Shown here: positions 8,299 to 15,929 of the stretch, piece by piece | Numbering within the stretch: the first letter of the stretch is position 1 | How the letters are laid out: each line of letters opens with the position of its first letter | NCBI GenBank assembly: GCA_016776525.1 | Contig: JADHTD010000002.1 | Coordinates: 1 to 32,318, forward strand | Length of the DNA stretch: 32,318 bases | Direction: 5' to 3' | Source of the DNA: Rhodospirillales bacterium | GTDB lineage: Bacteria > Pseudomonadota > Alphaproteobacteria > Rhodospirillales > JADHTD01 | The notes under the pieces: generated by a model | The model's input: the letters and a program-made list of their open reading frames with translations, nothing else | Database searches by the model: none | Told to the model about the DNA's origin: nothing | Program-made: the position numbers and the translations under genes

Positions 8299-9282
8299 AT
8301 GGAACACCGCAAACTCGGCAACAGCGATCTCAGCGTCACCGCCATCGGCCTCGGCTGCATGGGCATGTCGACGGCCTACGGCGAACGCGACGACGATGAA
8401 TCCATCGCCACCATCCACCATGCCATCGAACGCGGCATCAATTTCCTCGACACTTCGGACTCTTACGGTAAAGGCGCCAACGAAGAGTTGCTTTGCAAAG
8501 CTCTTGAGGGTAAGCGCGACAAGGTGATCCTGGCTTCCAAGTTCGGCAACGTGCGCCAAGACGACGGCTCCCTGGCCATCAAAGGGTCGGCCGAATACGT
8601 CAAGGAAGCCTGCGAAGCCAGCCTCAAGCGGCTCGGCACCGACGTTATCGACCTTTATTACCAGCACCGGGTCGATACCACCGTGCCCATCGAGGACACC
8701 GTCGGCGCCATGGCCCGCCTGATCGAGGAAGGCAAGGTCCGTTACCTGGGGCTTTCCGAAGCCGGTATGGAAACGGTACGGCGCGCCAACGCCACCCACC
8801 CCATCGTCGCCCTGCAAACGGAATATTCCCTGTGGACCCGGGAAATGGAGAACGACCTCATTCCGCTGTGCCGGGAACTGGACATCAGTTACGTCGCCTA
8901 TTCGCCTCTGGGCCGCGGTTTCCTGACCGGCACCATCAAATCCATAGATGATTTTGTCGACTCCGACCGCCGCAAGGACCACCCCCGCTTCCATCAGGAG
9001 AATTTCGACAAGAACATGGCCCTGGTTGCCGCCGTCGAAGAGGTGGCCGCCGCCAAGGATTGTCTGCCGGCACAGGTAGCCCTGGCCTGGGTGCTGTCGA
9101 AGGGCCGGGACATCGTGCCCATTCCTGGTACCAAGCACCGCAAATACCTGGACCAGAATATCGATGCCGTCGATATCAAGCTCAGCGATGAGGAAATTGC
9201 CCGTCTGGAGGAAACCTTCACCGTCGGAGCTACCTCCGGTGACCGCTACCCGCCGGGCATGATGAAGCGGATCGGAGTCTAA
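8299..9282 (+). CDS. aldo/keto reductase
   Basis: This 327-residue NAD(P)H-dependent oxidoreductase has a TIM-barrel fold. The catalytic tetrad is visible: Asp and Tyr in FLDTSDSYGKGANE, Lys in LASKFG, and His in YYQHRVD. The C-terminal cofactor region reads PIPGTKHRKYLDQNIDA. It belongs with the YghZ/AKR11-13-like group, which reduces aldehydes and ketones of broad range. I take the ATG at 8299, preceded by GGGGGAGAG; an in-frame TTG five codons earlier overlaps that ribosome site and is unlikely. It stands alone between the hydroxylase gene and a terminator hairpin. The physiological substrate cannot be read from the sequence. Confidence 0.92.
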   Translation: MEHRKLGNSDLSVTAIGLGCMGMSTAYGERDDDESIATIHHAIERGINFLDTSDSYGKGANEELLCKALEGKRDKVILASKFGNVRQDDGSLAIKGSAEYVKEACEASLKRLGTDVIDLYYQHRVDTTVPIEDTVGAMARLIEEGKVRYLGLSEAGMETVRRANATHPIVALQTEYSLWTREMENDLIPLCRELDISYVAYSPLGRGFLTGTIKSIDDFVDSDRRKDHPRFHQENFDKNMALVAAVEEVAAAKDCLPAQVALAWVLSKGRDIVPIPGTKHRKYLDQNIDAVDIKLSDEEIARLEETFTVGATSGDRYPPGMMKRIGV

Positions 9283-9301
9283 GACTCCTTATAAGGAATA
9301 T

Positions 9302-9333
9302 CCGGCGAAATATTTTTTGCAGTATTTCGCCGG
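9302..9333 (+). terminator. 11-bp perfect hairpin after the aldo/keto reductase gene
   Basis: CCGGCGAAATA at 9302-9312 and TATTTCGCCGG at 9323-9333 are perfect reverse complements around a 10-nt T-rich loop, 20 nt after the aldo/keto reductase stop. CTTTCCCC follows rather than a clean U-run, so it is a probable but not textbook terminator. Confidence 0.6.
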
Positions 9334-9349
9334 CTTTCCCCTCCTATCA

Positions 9350-9541
9350 ATCTCATAATAAATAGCTGAAAACCGGGAAATCGGGGTATATTTAACTGTA
9401 TTAATATGTGTTTATGTTTTAAACAACATTAAATTAATGGTTGACTCTGAAAAAATTCATTATAATTATGTGTAATATTATTTATATACACATATTACAG
9501 TGTTCTTTGGCGGCGTAAGACGCTGCTCCGAAGAGGTAGCC
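9350..9541 (+). promoter_or_regulatory. AT-rich control region of the sulfur assimilation operon with nested inverted repeats
   Basis: This stretch is far richer in A and T than the genes around it. TAATATGTGT at 9402-9411 recurs inverted as ACACATATTA at 9488-9497 (10 bp, perfect). Nested inside, TATGTGTA at 9467-9474 pairs with TACACATA at 9487-9494 across 12 nt, a dyad of the size many dimeric regulators (including LysR-type) bind. TTGACT at 9441 and TATAAT at 9461 resemble promoter hexamers, but the 14-nt spacing is too short for a normal sigma-70 promoter. GAAGAGGTAG serves as ribosome site for the ATG at 9542. The regulator identity is inference. Confidence 0.5.
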
Positions 9542-11647
9542 ATGCTCGATTTCCCATCAACTGGTGAACAATCCGACGCCCAAGCCACAAAGCCTGCCCC
9601 GGACTCAGTCGCCCCGGAACCCCTGGTCCGGGCCGACGAATACCTTGAATACCGGCAGGCCCTGGCCCGCTTTAGAAGCGGCGAGTGGGACGCCGACCGT
9701 TGGGCGACCTTCCGCCTGCGCTTTGGCGTTTATGCGCAGAAACAGGCGGAGAAATTCATGATCCGCGCCAAGCTGCCGGGTGGGCGCCTCAGTTTCGCCC
9801 AAGCCCGCGCCGTGGCCCGGGCCAACCGGGATCATTGCGGATCGGACCCGCACATCACGACGCGTCAAAATTTCCAGTTCTATTTTCTCTCCCTGGACGG
9901 CACGGCGGATTTTATCGAGGCCCTCAACAAGGGTGGCCTGACCACACGGGAAGCTTCCGGTAATACTTTCCGCAACGTCACCGCCTGCCCTTTTGCCGGT
10001 GTCTGCCCGAAGGAACATGTCGATGCCGGTGAAGTCGCCGAACGCCTCTCCACCACCTGGCTGCGTCATCCGCTGGTCCAGCACATGCCGCGAAAGTTCA
10101 AGGCGACGGTATCGGGCTGCGCCCAAGATTGCGGCGCCAGCACCATCGACGACCTGGGCTTCATCGCCATCGAGAGGAATGGCAAGCAAGGCTTCCGGGT
10201 GACCGCCGGTGGTGGCCTCGGCAACAAACCGATAGCGGCCGTCGAGATCGCCGCCTTCATCGAAGAATTTGAGATGGCCGCCGTGCAGGAAGCCCTGGCC
10301 CGACTGCACCAGCGGTTTTCCAACCGCAAACGCAAGATGCAGTCGCGTATCAAGTTCCTGGTCGAGCGCTTCGGTGCGGAAAAATTCGTTGAACTGTTCG
10401 AGGAAGAGTTTGAGCGCGCCAAAAAACTGTCGCAACGCCCGTGGCAGCCCTTGGATTGGCGCCAACCCACAGGCGACAAGCGCCCGCCCCTTCCCGGCGG
10501 CCGCATCGACCAACACGATGGCAAGGTTGCCGTGGTCATCCGCCCGCCCCTGGGCATGGTCAGTTCCGACCAGTTGGAAGCCCTGGCCGATATCGCCGAA
10601 GACGCCGAGGCCCGTGAATTCCGCCTGGAGCGGGAACAGAACCTGATCCTCATCGGCGTGCCGCAGGTGCAAGCCGACCGTGTGATCAGCAAAATCCGGG
10701 CCTTGGGTCTGGAAATCACCAATGAGAAAGAGGCCCTGGGCAATCTGGTTTCCTGCCCCGGCACCAGCACCTGCCCGATCGGCATCACCAATTCCAACGG
10801 ACTGGCCGAAGATATCCTGGGCGACAGGGACTTCTTCAACGGCCTGCCGGAAACCCGCATCCGCATATCCGGCTGCCATAATTCCTGCGGCCAGCACCAT
10901 ATCGGTGAGTTCGGCCTGCATGGCCTGAGCAAAAAGATCGGCGGCCAACCGGCGCCCTATTACCAACTGCACCTGGGCGGGTCGTATGAGCACGACGGCG
11001 CTGTCGGCCTTCCGGGACCGTTCGTTCCGGCCCGCCACGCCAAACAGGCGCTGACGATCCTGATCGCCGATTACCGGGATACCAGGCTCGAAAACGAAGC
11101 CGTGCGCCAGTGGGTCGAACGGCTGGGCATGGCGCACATCCAGGCCCTGTTGCAGCCGTTGGGCGCAAGCCTGGATGCCGAGGAAGAGACTTTGTTCATC
11201 GACTTTGGCGAAAGCGACCCCTTCACCTCGGCCGTGGCTGGGGCCGGTGAGTGCGCCTCGCCGGTGGTGGTCGGGGAATTCCTGGCCGACCTGGCAGAAG
11301 CGGCGACCCTCAACATCGACCGGGCGCTGGAAATCGATGACTGGACGGAAGCATTACGCTCAGCCAATGCGACGGTCATCTCCGCCGCCCGCCGCCTGTT
11401 GCTAGTCGACCAGTACGAGCCCAAGGATGCCAGCCCGGATCATATCCTGGCAGAAGTACGGGCCCGCTACAGCCTCGATCAGGCGTTGCTGACCCGGCTC
11501 GACCAAGTGTTGGCAAGCGTCGCGGAAGTCCAAAGCGGGGGTGACCTGGACCGGCTCAAAGCCGATATCCGGTCCTGGCTCGACGCCGTCACCGTTGCCG
11601 TCGAGGCCAAAGTATCCATCCCGGAACCGATAAAGGTGCCGGCATGA
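9542..11647 (+). CDS. cysI: ferredoxin-type siroheme sulfite/nitrite reductase with two complete Cys4 motifs
   Basis: This 701-residue member of the NirA/CysI superfamily reduces sulfite to sulfide (or nitrite to ammonia) by six electrons using siroheme and a [4Fe-4S] cluster. Co-transcription with cysH and cysC makes sulfite the likely substrate. It has the usual tandem ferredoxin-like and NIR_SIR halves. The standard C-terminal cluster ligands are present: C405-x5-C411 and C445-x3-C449 (SGCHNSCGQ). The N-terminal half carries an equally complete set, C149-x5-C155 (ACPFAGVCP) and C193-x3-C197 (SGCAQDCG), where typical assimilatory enzymes have lost cysteines. Residues from about 570 onward add a helical extension beyond the SiR core. 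The ATG at 9542 follows GAAGAGGTAG; a GTG 14 codons earlier lacks one. The stop overlaps the cysH start (ATGA). Confidence 0.88.
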   Translation: MLDFPSTGEQSDAQATKPAPDSVAPEPLVRADEYLEYRQALARFRSGEWDADRWATFRLRFGVYAQKQAEKFMIRAKLPGGRLSFAQARAVARANRDHCGSDPHITTRQNFQFYFLSLDGTADFIEALNKGGLTTREASGNTFRNVTACPFAGVCPKEHVDAGEVAERLSTTWLRHPLVQHMPRKFKATVSGCAQDCGASTIDDLGFIAIERNGKQGFRVTAGGGLGNKPIAAVEIAAFIEEFEMAAVQEALARLHQRFSNRKRKMQSRIKFLVERFGAEKFVELFEEEFERAKKLSQRPWQPLDWRQPTGDKRPPLPGGRIDQHDGKVAVVIRPPLGMVSSDQLEALADIAEDAEAREFRLEREQNLILIGVPQVQADRVISKIRALGLEITNEKEALGNLVSCPGTSTCPIGITNSNGLAEDILGDRDFFNGLPETRIRISGCHNSCGQHHIGEFGLHGLSKKIGGQPAPYYQLHLGGSYEHDGAVGLPGPFVPARHAKQALTILIADYRDTRLENEAVRQWVERLGMAHIQALLQPLGASLDAEEETLFIDFGESDPFTSAVAGAGECASPVVVGEFLADLAEAATLNIDRALEIDDWTEALRSANATVISAARRLLLVDQYEPKDASPDHILAEVRARYSLDQALLTRLDQVLASVAEVQSGGDLDRLKADIRSWLDAVTVAVEAKVSIPEPIKVPA

Positions 11648-12402
11648 GCGCCCTCGCCCAAACCCGGGACGATACCCCCGCCAACGCTCAGAACTATGCG
11701 GGTGACGCCCTGATCCTGCGCCTCAAGAGCCAATATGCGCATCTCGACGGGGAAGACCTGATCCGGGCCATGATCCGCGAATTCCCGGGCCGTCTGGCGC
11801 TCACCTCGTCGTTCGGTGTCGAGGCGGCGGTGCTGCTCGACATTGTTGCTGAACTCGACCCCAGCCTCCCGGTGATTTTCCTGGATACGGGGGTTCTGTT
11901 CCCGGAGACCTTGGACTACCGCCAGCAACTGGTCCGGCATCTAGGGCTGCGCAATGTGCGCGACGTGCGCCCGGACCCGGACGAACTGGCTTCGCTCGAC
12001 CCCAATGGCGCGCTGTGGAAGCGCTCAACCAATGCCTGCTGCGCCGTGCGCAAAGTGATACCCCTGGAAAATGCGCTGGGCGGGTTCGATGCCTGGATCA
12101 CCGGCCGCAAGCGGGTCCACGGCAGCGAACGCAGTAACCTGCCGGCCATCGAATGGGACGGCGGCCATATCAAGGTCAATCCGCTGGCCCATTGGAGCCA
12201 GTCCCGCATCGACGCCACCTTCGAGCATCGCGGTCTGCCGCGCCATCCGCTGCAAAGCGAAGGCTACACCTCGGTCGGTTGCACCCATTGCACGGCCCGC
12301 CCCGTCAACGGCGAAGACCAGCGCAGCGGCCGCTGGGCCGGTCAGGAAAAAACCGAATGCGGTATCCACAAGGCTCCCTGGTACCGGGAAGCCGCTGAAT
12401 AG
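11644..12402 (+). CDS. cysH: assimilatory adenylylsulfate (APS) reductase
   Basis: This 252-residue protein reduces activated sulfate (APS or PAPS) to sulfite in the cytoplasm with thioredoxin or glutaredoxin as donor. The P-loop-like TSSFGVEAAVLLDI lies at 54-67 and FLDTGVLFPET at 79-89. The cysteine pairs C132-C133 (NACCAVRK) and C213-x2-C216 (GCTHCTARP) are the [4Fe-4S] ligands that mark the bacterial and plant APS-reducing branch; PAPS-specific enzymes such as E. coli CysH lack them. The catalytic cysteine is C239 in ECGIH. The start overlaps the reductase stop by 4 nt (ATGA), implying translational coupling. With the upstream siroheme enzyme it forms the APS to sulfite to sulfide sequence. 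Confidence 0.95.
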   Translation: MSALAQTRDDTPANAQNYAGDALILRLKSQYAHLDGEDLIRAMIREFPGRLALTSSFGVEAAVLLDIVAELDPSLPVIFLDTGVLFPETLDYRQQLVRHLGLRNVRDVRPDPDELASLDPNGALWKRSTNACCAVRKVIPLENALGGFDAWITGRKRVHGSERSNLPAIEWDGGHIKVNPLAHWSQSRIDATFEHRGLPRHPLQSEGYTSVGCTHCTARPVNGEDQRSGRWAGQEKTECGIHKAPWYREAAE

Positions 12403-12431
12403 CAAATCAACAAACAAAGATTGAGAATAAA

Positions 12432-13064
12432 ATGTCAAAAACGGAAATAAAATCGACCAACATCTTCAGCGTCGAACACCGGGTCGCTGCCACCGAGCGT
12501 CAGGAAACCAACGGTCATCGGGGCGGCATCTTGTGGCTGACCGGTCTCTCCGGGTCGGGCAAGACGACGCTAGGCCTGGAATTGGAACGTCACCTGCACC
12601 TGAAAGGTTATCAGGTCTACATGCTGGACGGCGACAACGTGCGCGGCGGCCTCAATTCCGACCTGGGCTTCGCGCCCGATGACCGCACCGAAAACATCCG
12701 CCGTATCGGCGAGGTGGCGGCGTTGTTCGCCGACGCCGGGTTGATCGTCGTCACTGCCTTCATTTCGCCCTATCAGGCCGACCGCGACCTGGCCCGTGCC
12801 GTCAAGCCGGATGGCTTCCACGAAGTGTTCGTCAAAGCCGACCTGGAGACCTGTGAGGAGCGCGACCCGAAGGGCCTCTATAAAAGGGCGCGGCTGGGTG
12901 AAATTCCCGAATTCACCGGCATTTCGGCCCCTTATGAGCAACCGGCGGCGGCGGAATTGGTGGTTGATACCGGTGCGCTGTCCATCGGCCAGAGCATCAA
13001 CCGGTTGCTGGAATACGTCGACGACCAGTTCGGCCAGCCCCATACATTATCAAGCGTTGCTTGA
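12432..13064 (+). CDS. cysC: adenylylsulfate kinase
   Basis: This 210-residue APS kinase phosphorylates APS to PAPS. It has the P-loop GLSGSGKT (38-45), DGDNVRGGLNSDLGF (66-80), the FISPYQADRDLAR lid region, and KGLYKRARLGEIPEFTGI. It starts 29 nt after cysH with a poor ribosome site. It stands alone rather than fused to CysN, and no ATP sulfurylase gene (cysD/N or sat) is nearby. The combination is notable because the preceding reductase looks APS-type and would not need PAPS. The kinase may serve sulfation or recycling, or the reductase may accept both substrates; this is inference. Confidence 0.95.
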   Translation: MSKTEIKSTNIFSVEHRVAATERQETNGHRGGILWLTGLSGSGKTTLGLELERHLHLKGYQVYMLDGDNVRGGLNSDLGFAPDDRTENIRRIGEVAALFADAGLIVVTAFISPYQADRDLARAVKPDGFHEVFVKADLETCEERDPKGLYKRARLGEIPEFTGISAPYEQPAAAELVVDTGALSIGQSINRLLEYVDDQFGQPHTLSSVA

Positions 13065-13078
13065 TAGAGTGTTTGCCG

Positions 13079-13225
13079 GACTCGACTCCAACCCAACCGC
13101 ACCTGGAGTACCGAAAACCGCTTGCGGTTTGAGGCAAGGGCGACTGCGCGCCGGCGCTTATGCACCGCCCCCCGGGCTGGTTTCCCCCTCGCTTATCCCC
13201 GGTGCGGTTGGGTTGGAGTCGAGTC
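13079..13225. repeat. 147-bp element with perfect 25-bp terminal inverted repeats
   Basis: Positions 13079-13103 are an exact reverse complement of 13201-13225, beginning GACTCGACTCC and ending GGAGTCGAGTC. The 97-nt interior contains a further tight hairpin (AAACCGC at 13115-13121 with GCGGTTT at 13124-13130) and a GC-rich stretch. No reading frame of note is inside and I see no target-site duplication at the borders. It could be a small non-autonomous mobile repeat (MITE-like), a structured leader RNA of queA, or a chromosomal palindromic repeat. It sits directly before the cysC terminator. Confidence 0.75.
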
Positions 13226-13233
13226 TGGGAAAT

Positions 13234-13264
13234 AAAGAGGCGCTTTTACAGCGCCTCTTTTTTT
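13234..13264 (+). terminator. intrinsic terminator of the cys operon
   Basis: AAAGAGGCGC at 13234-13243 pairs perfectly with GCGCCTCTTT at 13251-13260 around TTTTACA, and the T-run extends to 13264. It ends transcription from cysI-cysH-cysC. The queA start codon lies only 17 nt beyond the T-run. Confidence 0.92.
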
Positions 13265-13281
13265 AAGTACCTTCCGCGCCT

Positions 13282-14322
13282 ATGAAAGTGGATGATTTCG
13301 ATTTCGACCTGCCCAGGGAGTTTATCGCCCAGCGACCGGCGTCACCCCGGGACACATCGCGCCTGCTGGTGGTCGACGATGACGGCCTGGCGGACAAGAC
13401 GTTTCGCGACCTGCCGGACCTTTTGCGGGCCGGGGATATCCTGGTCTGCAACGATACCCGGGTCATACCGGCGCGGCTCAAGGGCAAGCGCGGCACCGCC
13501 GGCATCGAGGTCACCCTGCACAAACGGGACGACGACGCGACTTGGCGGGCCTTCGCCCGACCGGCCAAGAAACTGTCGCCCGGCGACCGCATCGACTTCG
13601 GCGAAGGGTTCGCGGCCGAGGTTATGGCCAAGGGGGAGGCGGGCGAAGTAACGCTAACCTTCACATGCGCCGGGCCGGAGTTGATGGCGATGCTGACCCG
13701 GCACGGCGGCATGCCGCTGCCGCCCTATATCAAACGTGAAGGCCTGTCCGACGACCACGACCGGGAGGATTACCAGACCCTGTTTGCCGACAAGGACGGC
13801 GCCGTCGCCGCCCCGACGGCAGGCCTGCACTTCACGCCGGAGATACTCGGCGCCATCGAAGCCAAGGGCGTAAAGACCATCCGCCTGACCCTGCACGTGG
13901 GGGCCGGAACCTTCCTGCCGGTCAAGGTTGACGACACCGACAATCACACAATGCACGCCGAATGGGGCGAGGTCAGCGAACAGGCCGCCGCCGCCATCAA
14001 CCAAACCAAGGGTGCGGGCGGGCGGCTGATCTGCGTCGGCACCACGTCGCTGCGGCTTTTGGAATCGGCCGCCGATGAAGACGGCCGGGTTCGCCCCTTC
14101 AGCGGAGACACGGATATTTTCATTACGCCGGGGGTGCCGGTGCGCACCGCCGACCTGCTGCTGACCAATTTCCACCTGCCGCGCTCCACCCTGTTCATGC
14201 TGGTCTCGGCCTTTTCCGGGCTGGACTCCATGAAGGCGGCCTACGAACATGCCAAACGGGCGGGCTACCGGTTCTTTTCCTACGGCGATGCCTGCCTGTT
14301 GCAGCGGAAGGACGCTCGATGA
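13282..14322 (+). CDS. queA: S-adenosylmethionine:tRNA ribosyltransferase-isomerase
   Basis: This 346-residue enzyme transfers and isomerises the ribose of SAM onto preQ1-modified tRNA, giving epoxyqueuosine at position 34. The N-terminus MKVDDFDFDLPREFIAQRP matches the canonical QueA start, so the ATG at 13282 is secure. Other marks are LVCNDTRVIPARLKG, AAPTAGLHFT, LHVGAGTFLPVK, and VGTTSLRLLES. No Shine-Dalgarno sequence is visible, and a terminator ends 17 nt upstream, so the mRNA leader is either very short or begins inside the terminator or the 147-bp repeat. The stop overlaps the tgt start (ATGA), the usual queA-tgt arrangement. Confidence 0.97.
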   Translation: MKVDDFDFDLPREFIAQRPASPRDTSRLLVVDDDGLADKTFRDLPDLLRAGDILVCNDTRVIPARLKGKRGTAGIEVTLHKRDDDATWRAFARPAKKLSPGDRIDFGEGFAAEVMAKGEAGEVTLTFTCAGPELMAMLTRHGGMPLPPYIKREGLSDDHDREDYQTLFADKDGAVAAPTAGLHFTPEILGAIEAKGVKTIRLTLHVGAGTFLPVKVDDTDNHTMHAEWGEVSEQAAAAINQTKGAGGRLICVGTTSLRLLESAADEDGRVRPFSGDTDIFITPGVPVRTADLLLTNFHLPRSTLFMLVSAFSGLDSMKAAYEHAKRAGYRFFSYGDACLLQRKDAR

Positions 14323-15446
14323 GTGGTTTGACCTTTGACCTCATAAAGAGCGACGGCGGCGCCCGGCGCGGGCGGCTGACGACGGCGCATGGGGTCATCA
14401 ACACGCCCGCCTTCATGCCGGTCGGCACGGCGGCGACGGTCAAGGCCATGATGCCGGAATCGGTGGCGGCGACCGGTGCCGAGATCATCCTCGGCAATAC
14501 CTACCACCTGATGCTGCGCCCGGGTGCGGAGCGCATCGAACGCCTTGGCGGGCTGCACCAATTCATGAACTGGCCGGGACCGATCCTGACGGATTCCGGT
14601 GGCTTCCAGGTGATGTCCCTGACCGAGCTGCGAAAACTGAGTGAAGACGGCGTTACCTTCCGTTCCCACGTCGACGGTTCCTACCATGACCTGACGCCGG
14701 AACGTTCCATCGATATCCAGCGCATGCTGGACGCCGACATCACCATGGCCTTCGACGAATGCACGCCTTATCCGGTGGAAGAGAAAGACGCTGCCGAGTC
14801 CATGCGGCTATCCATGCGCTGGGCCGGGCGCTCCAAGGAGGCTTTCCGCGAACGAGACGGTTACGGCCTGTTTGGCATCAACCAGGGCAGCACCTTCGAA
14901 GACCTGCGCGCCGAATCCGCCGCCGCCCTGACCGCCATCGGCTTCGACGGTTATGCCATCGGCGGCCTGGCCGTCGGCGAAGGCCAGGGCGAGATGTTCC
15001 GGGTGCTGGACTTCACCACTCCGCTGCTGCCCGCCAAACGCCCCCGCTACCTGATGGGGGTCGGCAAGCCCGAAGATCTGGTCGGAGGCGTGGCGCGCGG
15101 AGTCGATATGTTCGATTGTGTACTGCCGACGCGTTCCGGACGCACCTCGCAGGCTTTCACCCGGCGGGGTACTTTGAACCTGCGCAATGCGCGCCATACC
15201 GACGATCCGCGCCCCCTGGATGAGGACTGCGCCTGCCCGGCCTGCCGGGATTACAGCCGGGCTTACCTGAGCCATCTGGTCCGCACCGATGAAATTCTCG
15301 GTTTGATGCTGTTGACCTGGCACAACCTGCATTATTATCAGCAGCTGATGGCGACTATGCGCCAGGCCATCGAGGCTGGCACCTTTAATGATTTCTCCGC
15401 CGCCTTCGCCGCCGAACAGGCCGCAGGCGATATTGACCCCCTGTAA
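14319..15446 (+). CDS. tgt: queuine/preQ1 tRNA-guanine transglycosylase
   Basis: This 375-residue enzyme exchanges guanine 34 of GUN-anticodon tRNAs for preQ1. It shows the catalytic-site motif TDSGGFQVMS (Asp92), the GGLAVGEGQGEMF loop, the nucleophile region DMFDCVLPTRSGRT around residue 265, and the zinc site CACPACRDY around 303-311 with a downstream LTWHNLHYY histidine. Length and motifs are those of bacterial Tgt. It is translationally coupled to queA by a 4-nt overlap and followed 18 nt later by queF. Confidence 0.97.
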   Translation: MSGLTFDLIKSDGGARRGRLTTAHGVINTPAFMPVGTAATVKAMMPESVAATGAEIILGNTYHLMLRPGAERIERLGGLHQFMNWPGPILTDSGGFQVMSLTELRKLSEDGVTFRSHVDGSYHDLTPERSIDIQRMLDADITMAFDECTPYPVEEKDAAESMRLSMRWAGRSKEAFRERDGYGLFGINQGSTFEDLRAESAAALTAIGFDGYAIGGLAVGEGQGEMFRVLDFTTPLLPAKRPRYLMGVGKPEDLVGGVARGVDMFDCVLPTRSGRTSQAFTRRGTLNLRNARHTDDPRPLDEDCACPACRDYSRAYLSHLVRTDEILGLMLLTWHNLHYYQQLMATMRQAIEAGTFNDFSAAFAAEQAAGDIDPL

Positions 15447-15464
15447 GGGGAGCGAGGAAGACCG

Positions 15465-15929
15465 ATGACCGACAATATTTACCAAGACCTGACCCAGTTG
15501 GGCGGCAAGGGGGAAACCCCGGCCTCACCGGAAGAGGCAGTACTGGAAACCGTACCCAATCCGCAGGCGGGAACCGATTATCTGGTGCGTTTCACCTGTC
15601 CGGAATTTACCTCGCTGTGTCCGGTGACCGGCCAACCGGATTTCGCCCATCTGGTCATCGATTACGTGCCCGGTGGAAAACTGGTCGAAAGCAAGTCGCT
15701 GAAGCTTTACCTGACGTCGTTTCGCAACCACGGCGGTTTTCACGAAGACTGCACCGTTTCCATCGCCCAGAATATTATTGAGGCCGCCGCACCAAAATGG
15801 ATCCGCATCGGCGGCTACTGGTATCCGCGGGGCGGTATTCCCATTGACGTTTTCTATCAAAGTGGCGAGCCGCCGGAAGGCGTTTGGATTCCGGACCAGG
15901 GCGTCGAACCCTACCGGGGGCGTGGCTAG
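15465..15929 (+). CDS. queF: NADPH-dependent 7-cyano-7-deazaguanine (preQ0) reductase
   Basis: This 154-residue type I QueF reduces the nitrile of preQ0 to the amine preQ1, supplying the Tgt substrate. The nucleophilic cysteine is Cys52 in FTSLCPVTGQPDF, with Asp59 nearby. The QueF signature ESKSLKLYLTSFRNHG and FHEDCTVSI are intact. GGGGAGCGAGGA provides a ribosome site. The queD, queC and queE genes that make preQ0 are not in the window, so preQ0 comes from elsewhere in the genome or from the transporter-type gene at 17143. The stop is directly followed by the next ATG. Confidence 0.96.
   Translation: MTDNIYQDLTQLGGKGETPASPEEAVLETVPNPQAGTDYLVRFTCPEFTSLCPVTGQPDFAHLVIDYVPGGKLVESKSLKLYLTSFRNHGGFHEDCTVSIAQNIIEAAAPKWIRIGGYWYPRGGIPIDVFYQSGEPPEGVWIPDQGVEPYRGRG

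Noticed and set aside
9441..9466. TTGACT and TATAAT as a sigma-70 promoter for the cys operon
   Set aside because: The spacing is 14 nt, well short of 16-18; kept only as a remark within the control region.
9605..11137. 510-codon minus-strand frame opposite the siroheme reductase
   Set aside because: Long antisense frames are common in GC-rich genes; the plus-strand protein has all family motifs and the antisense product resembles nothing I know.
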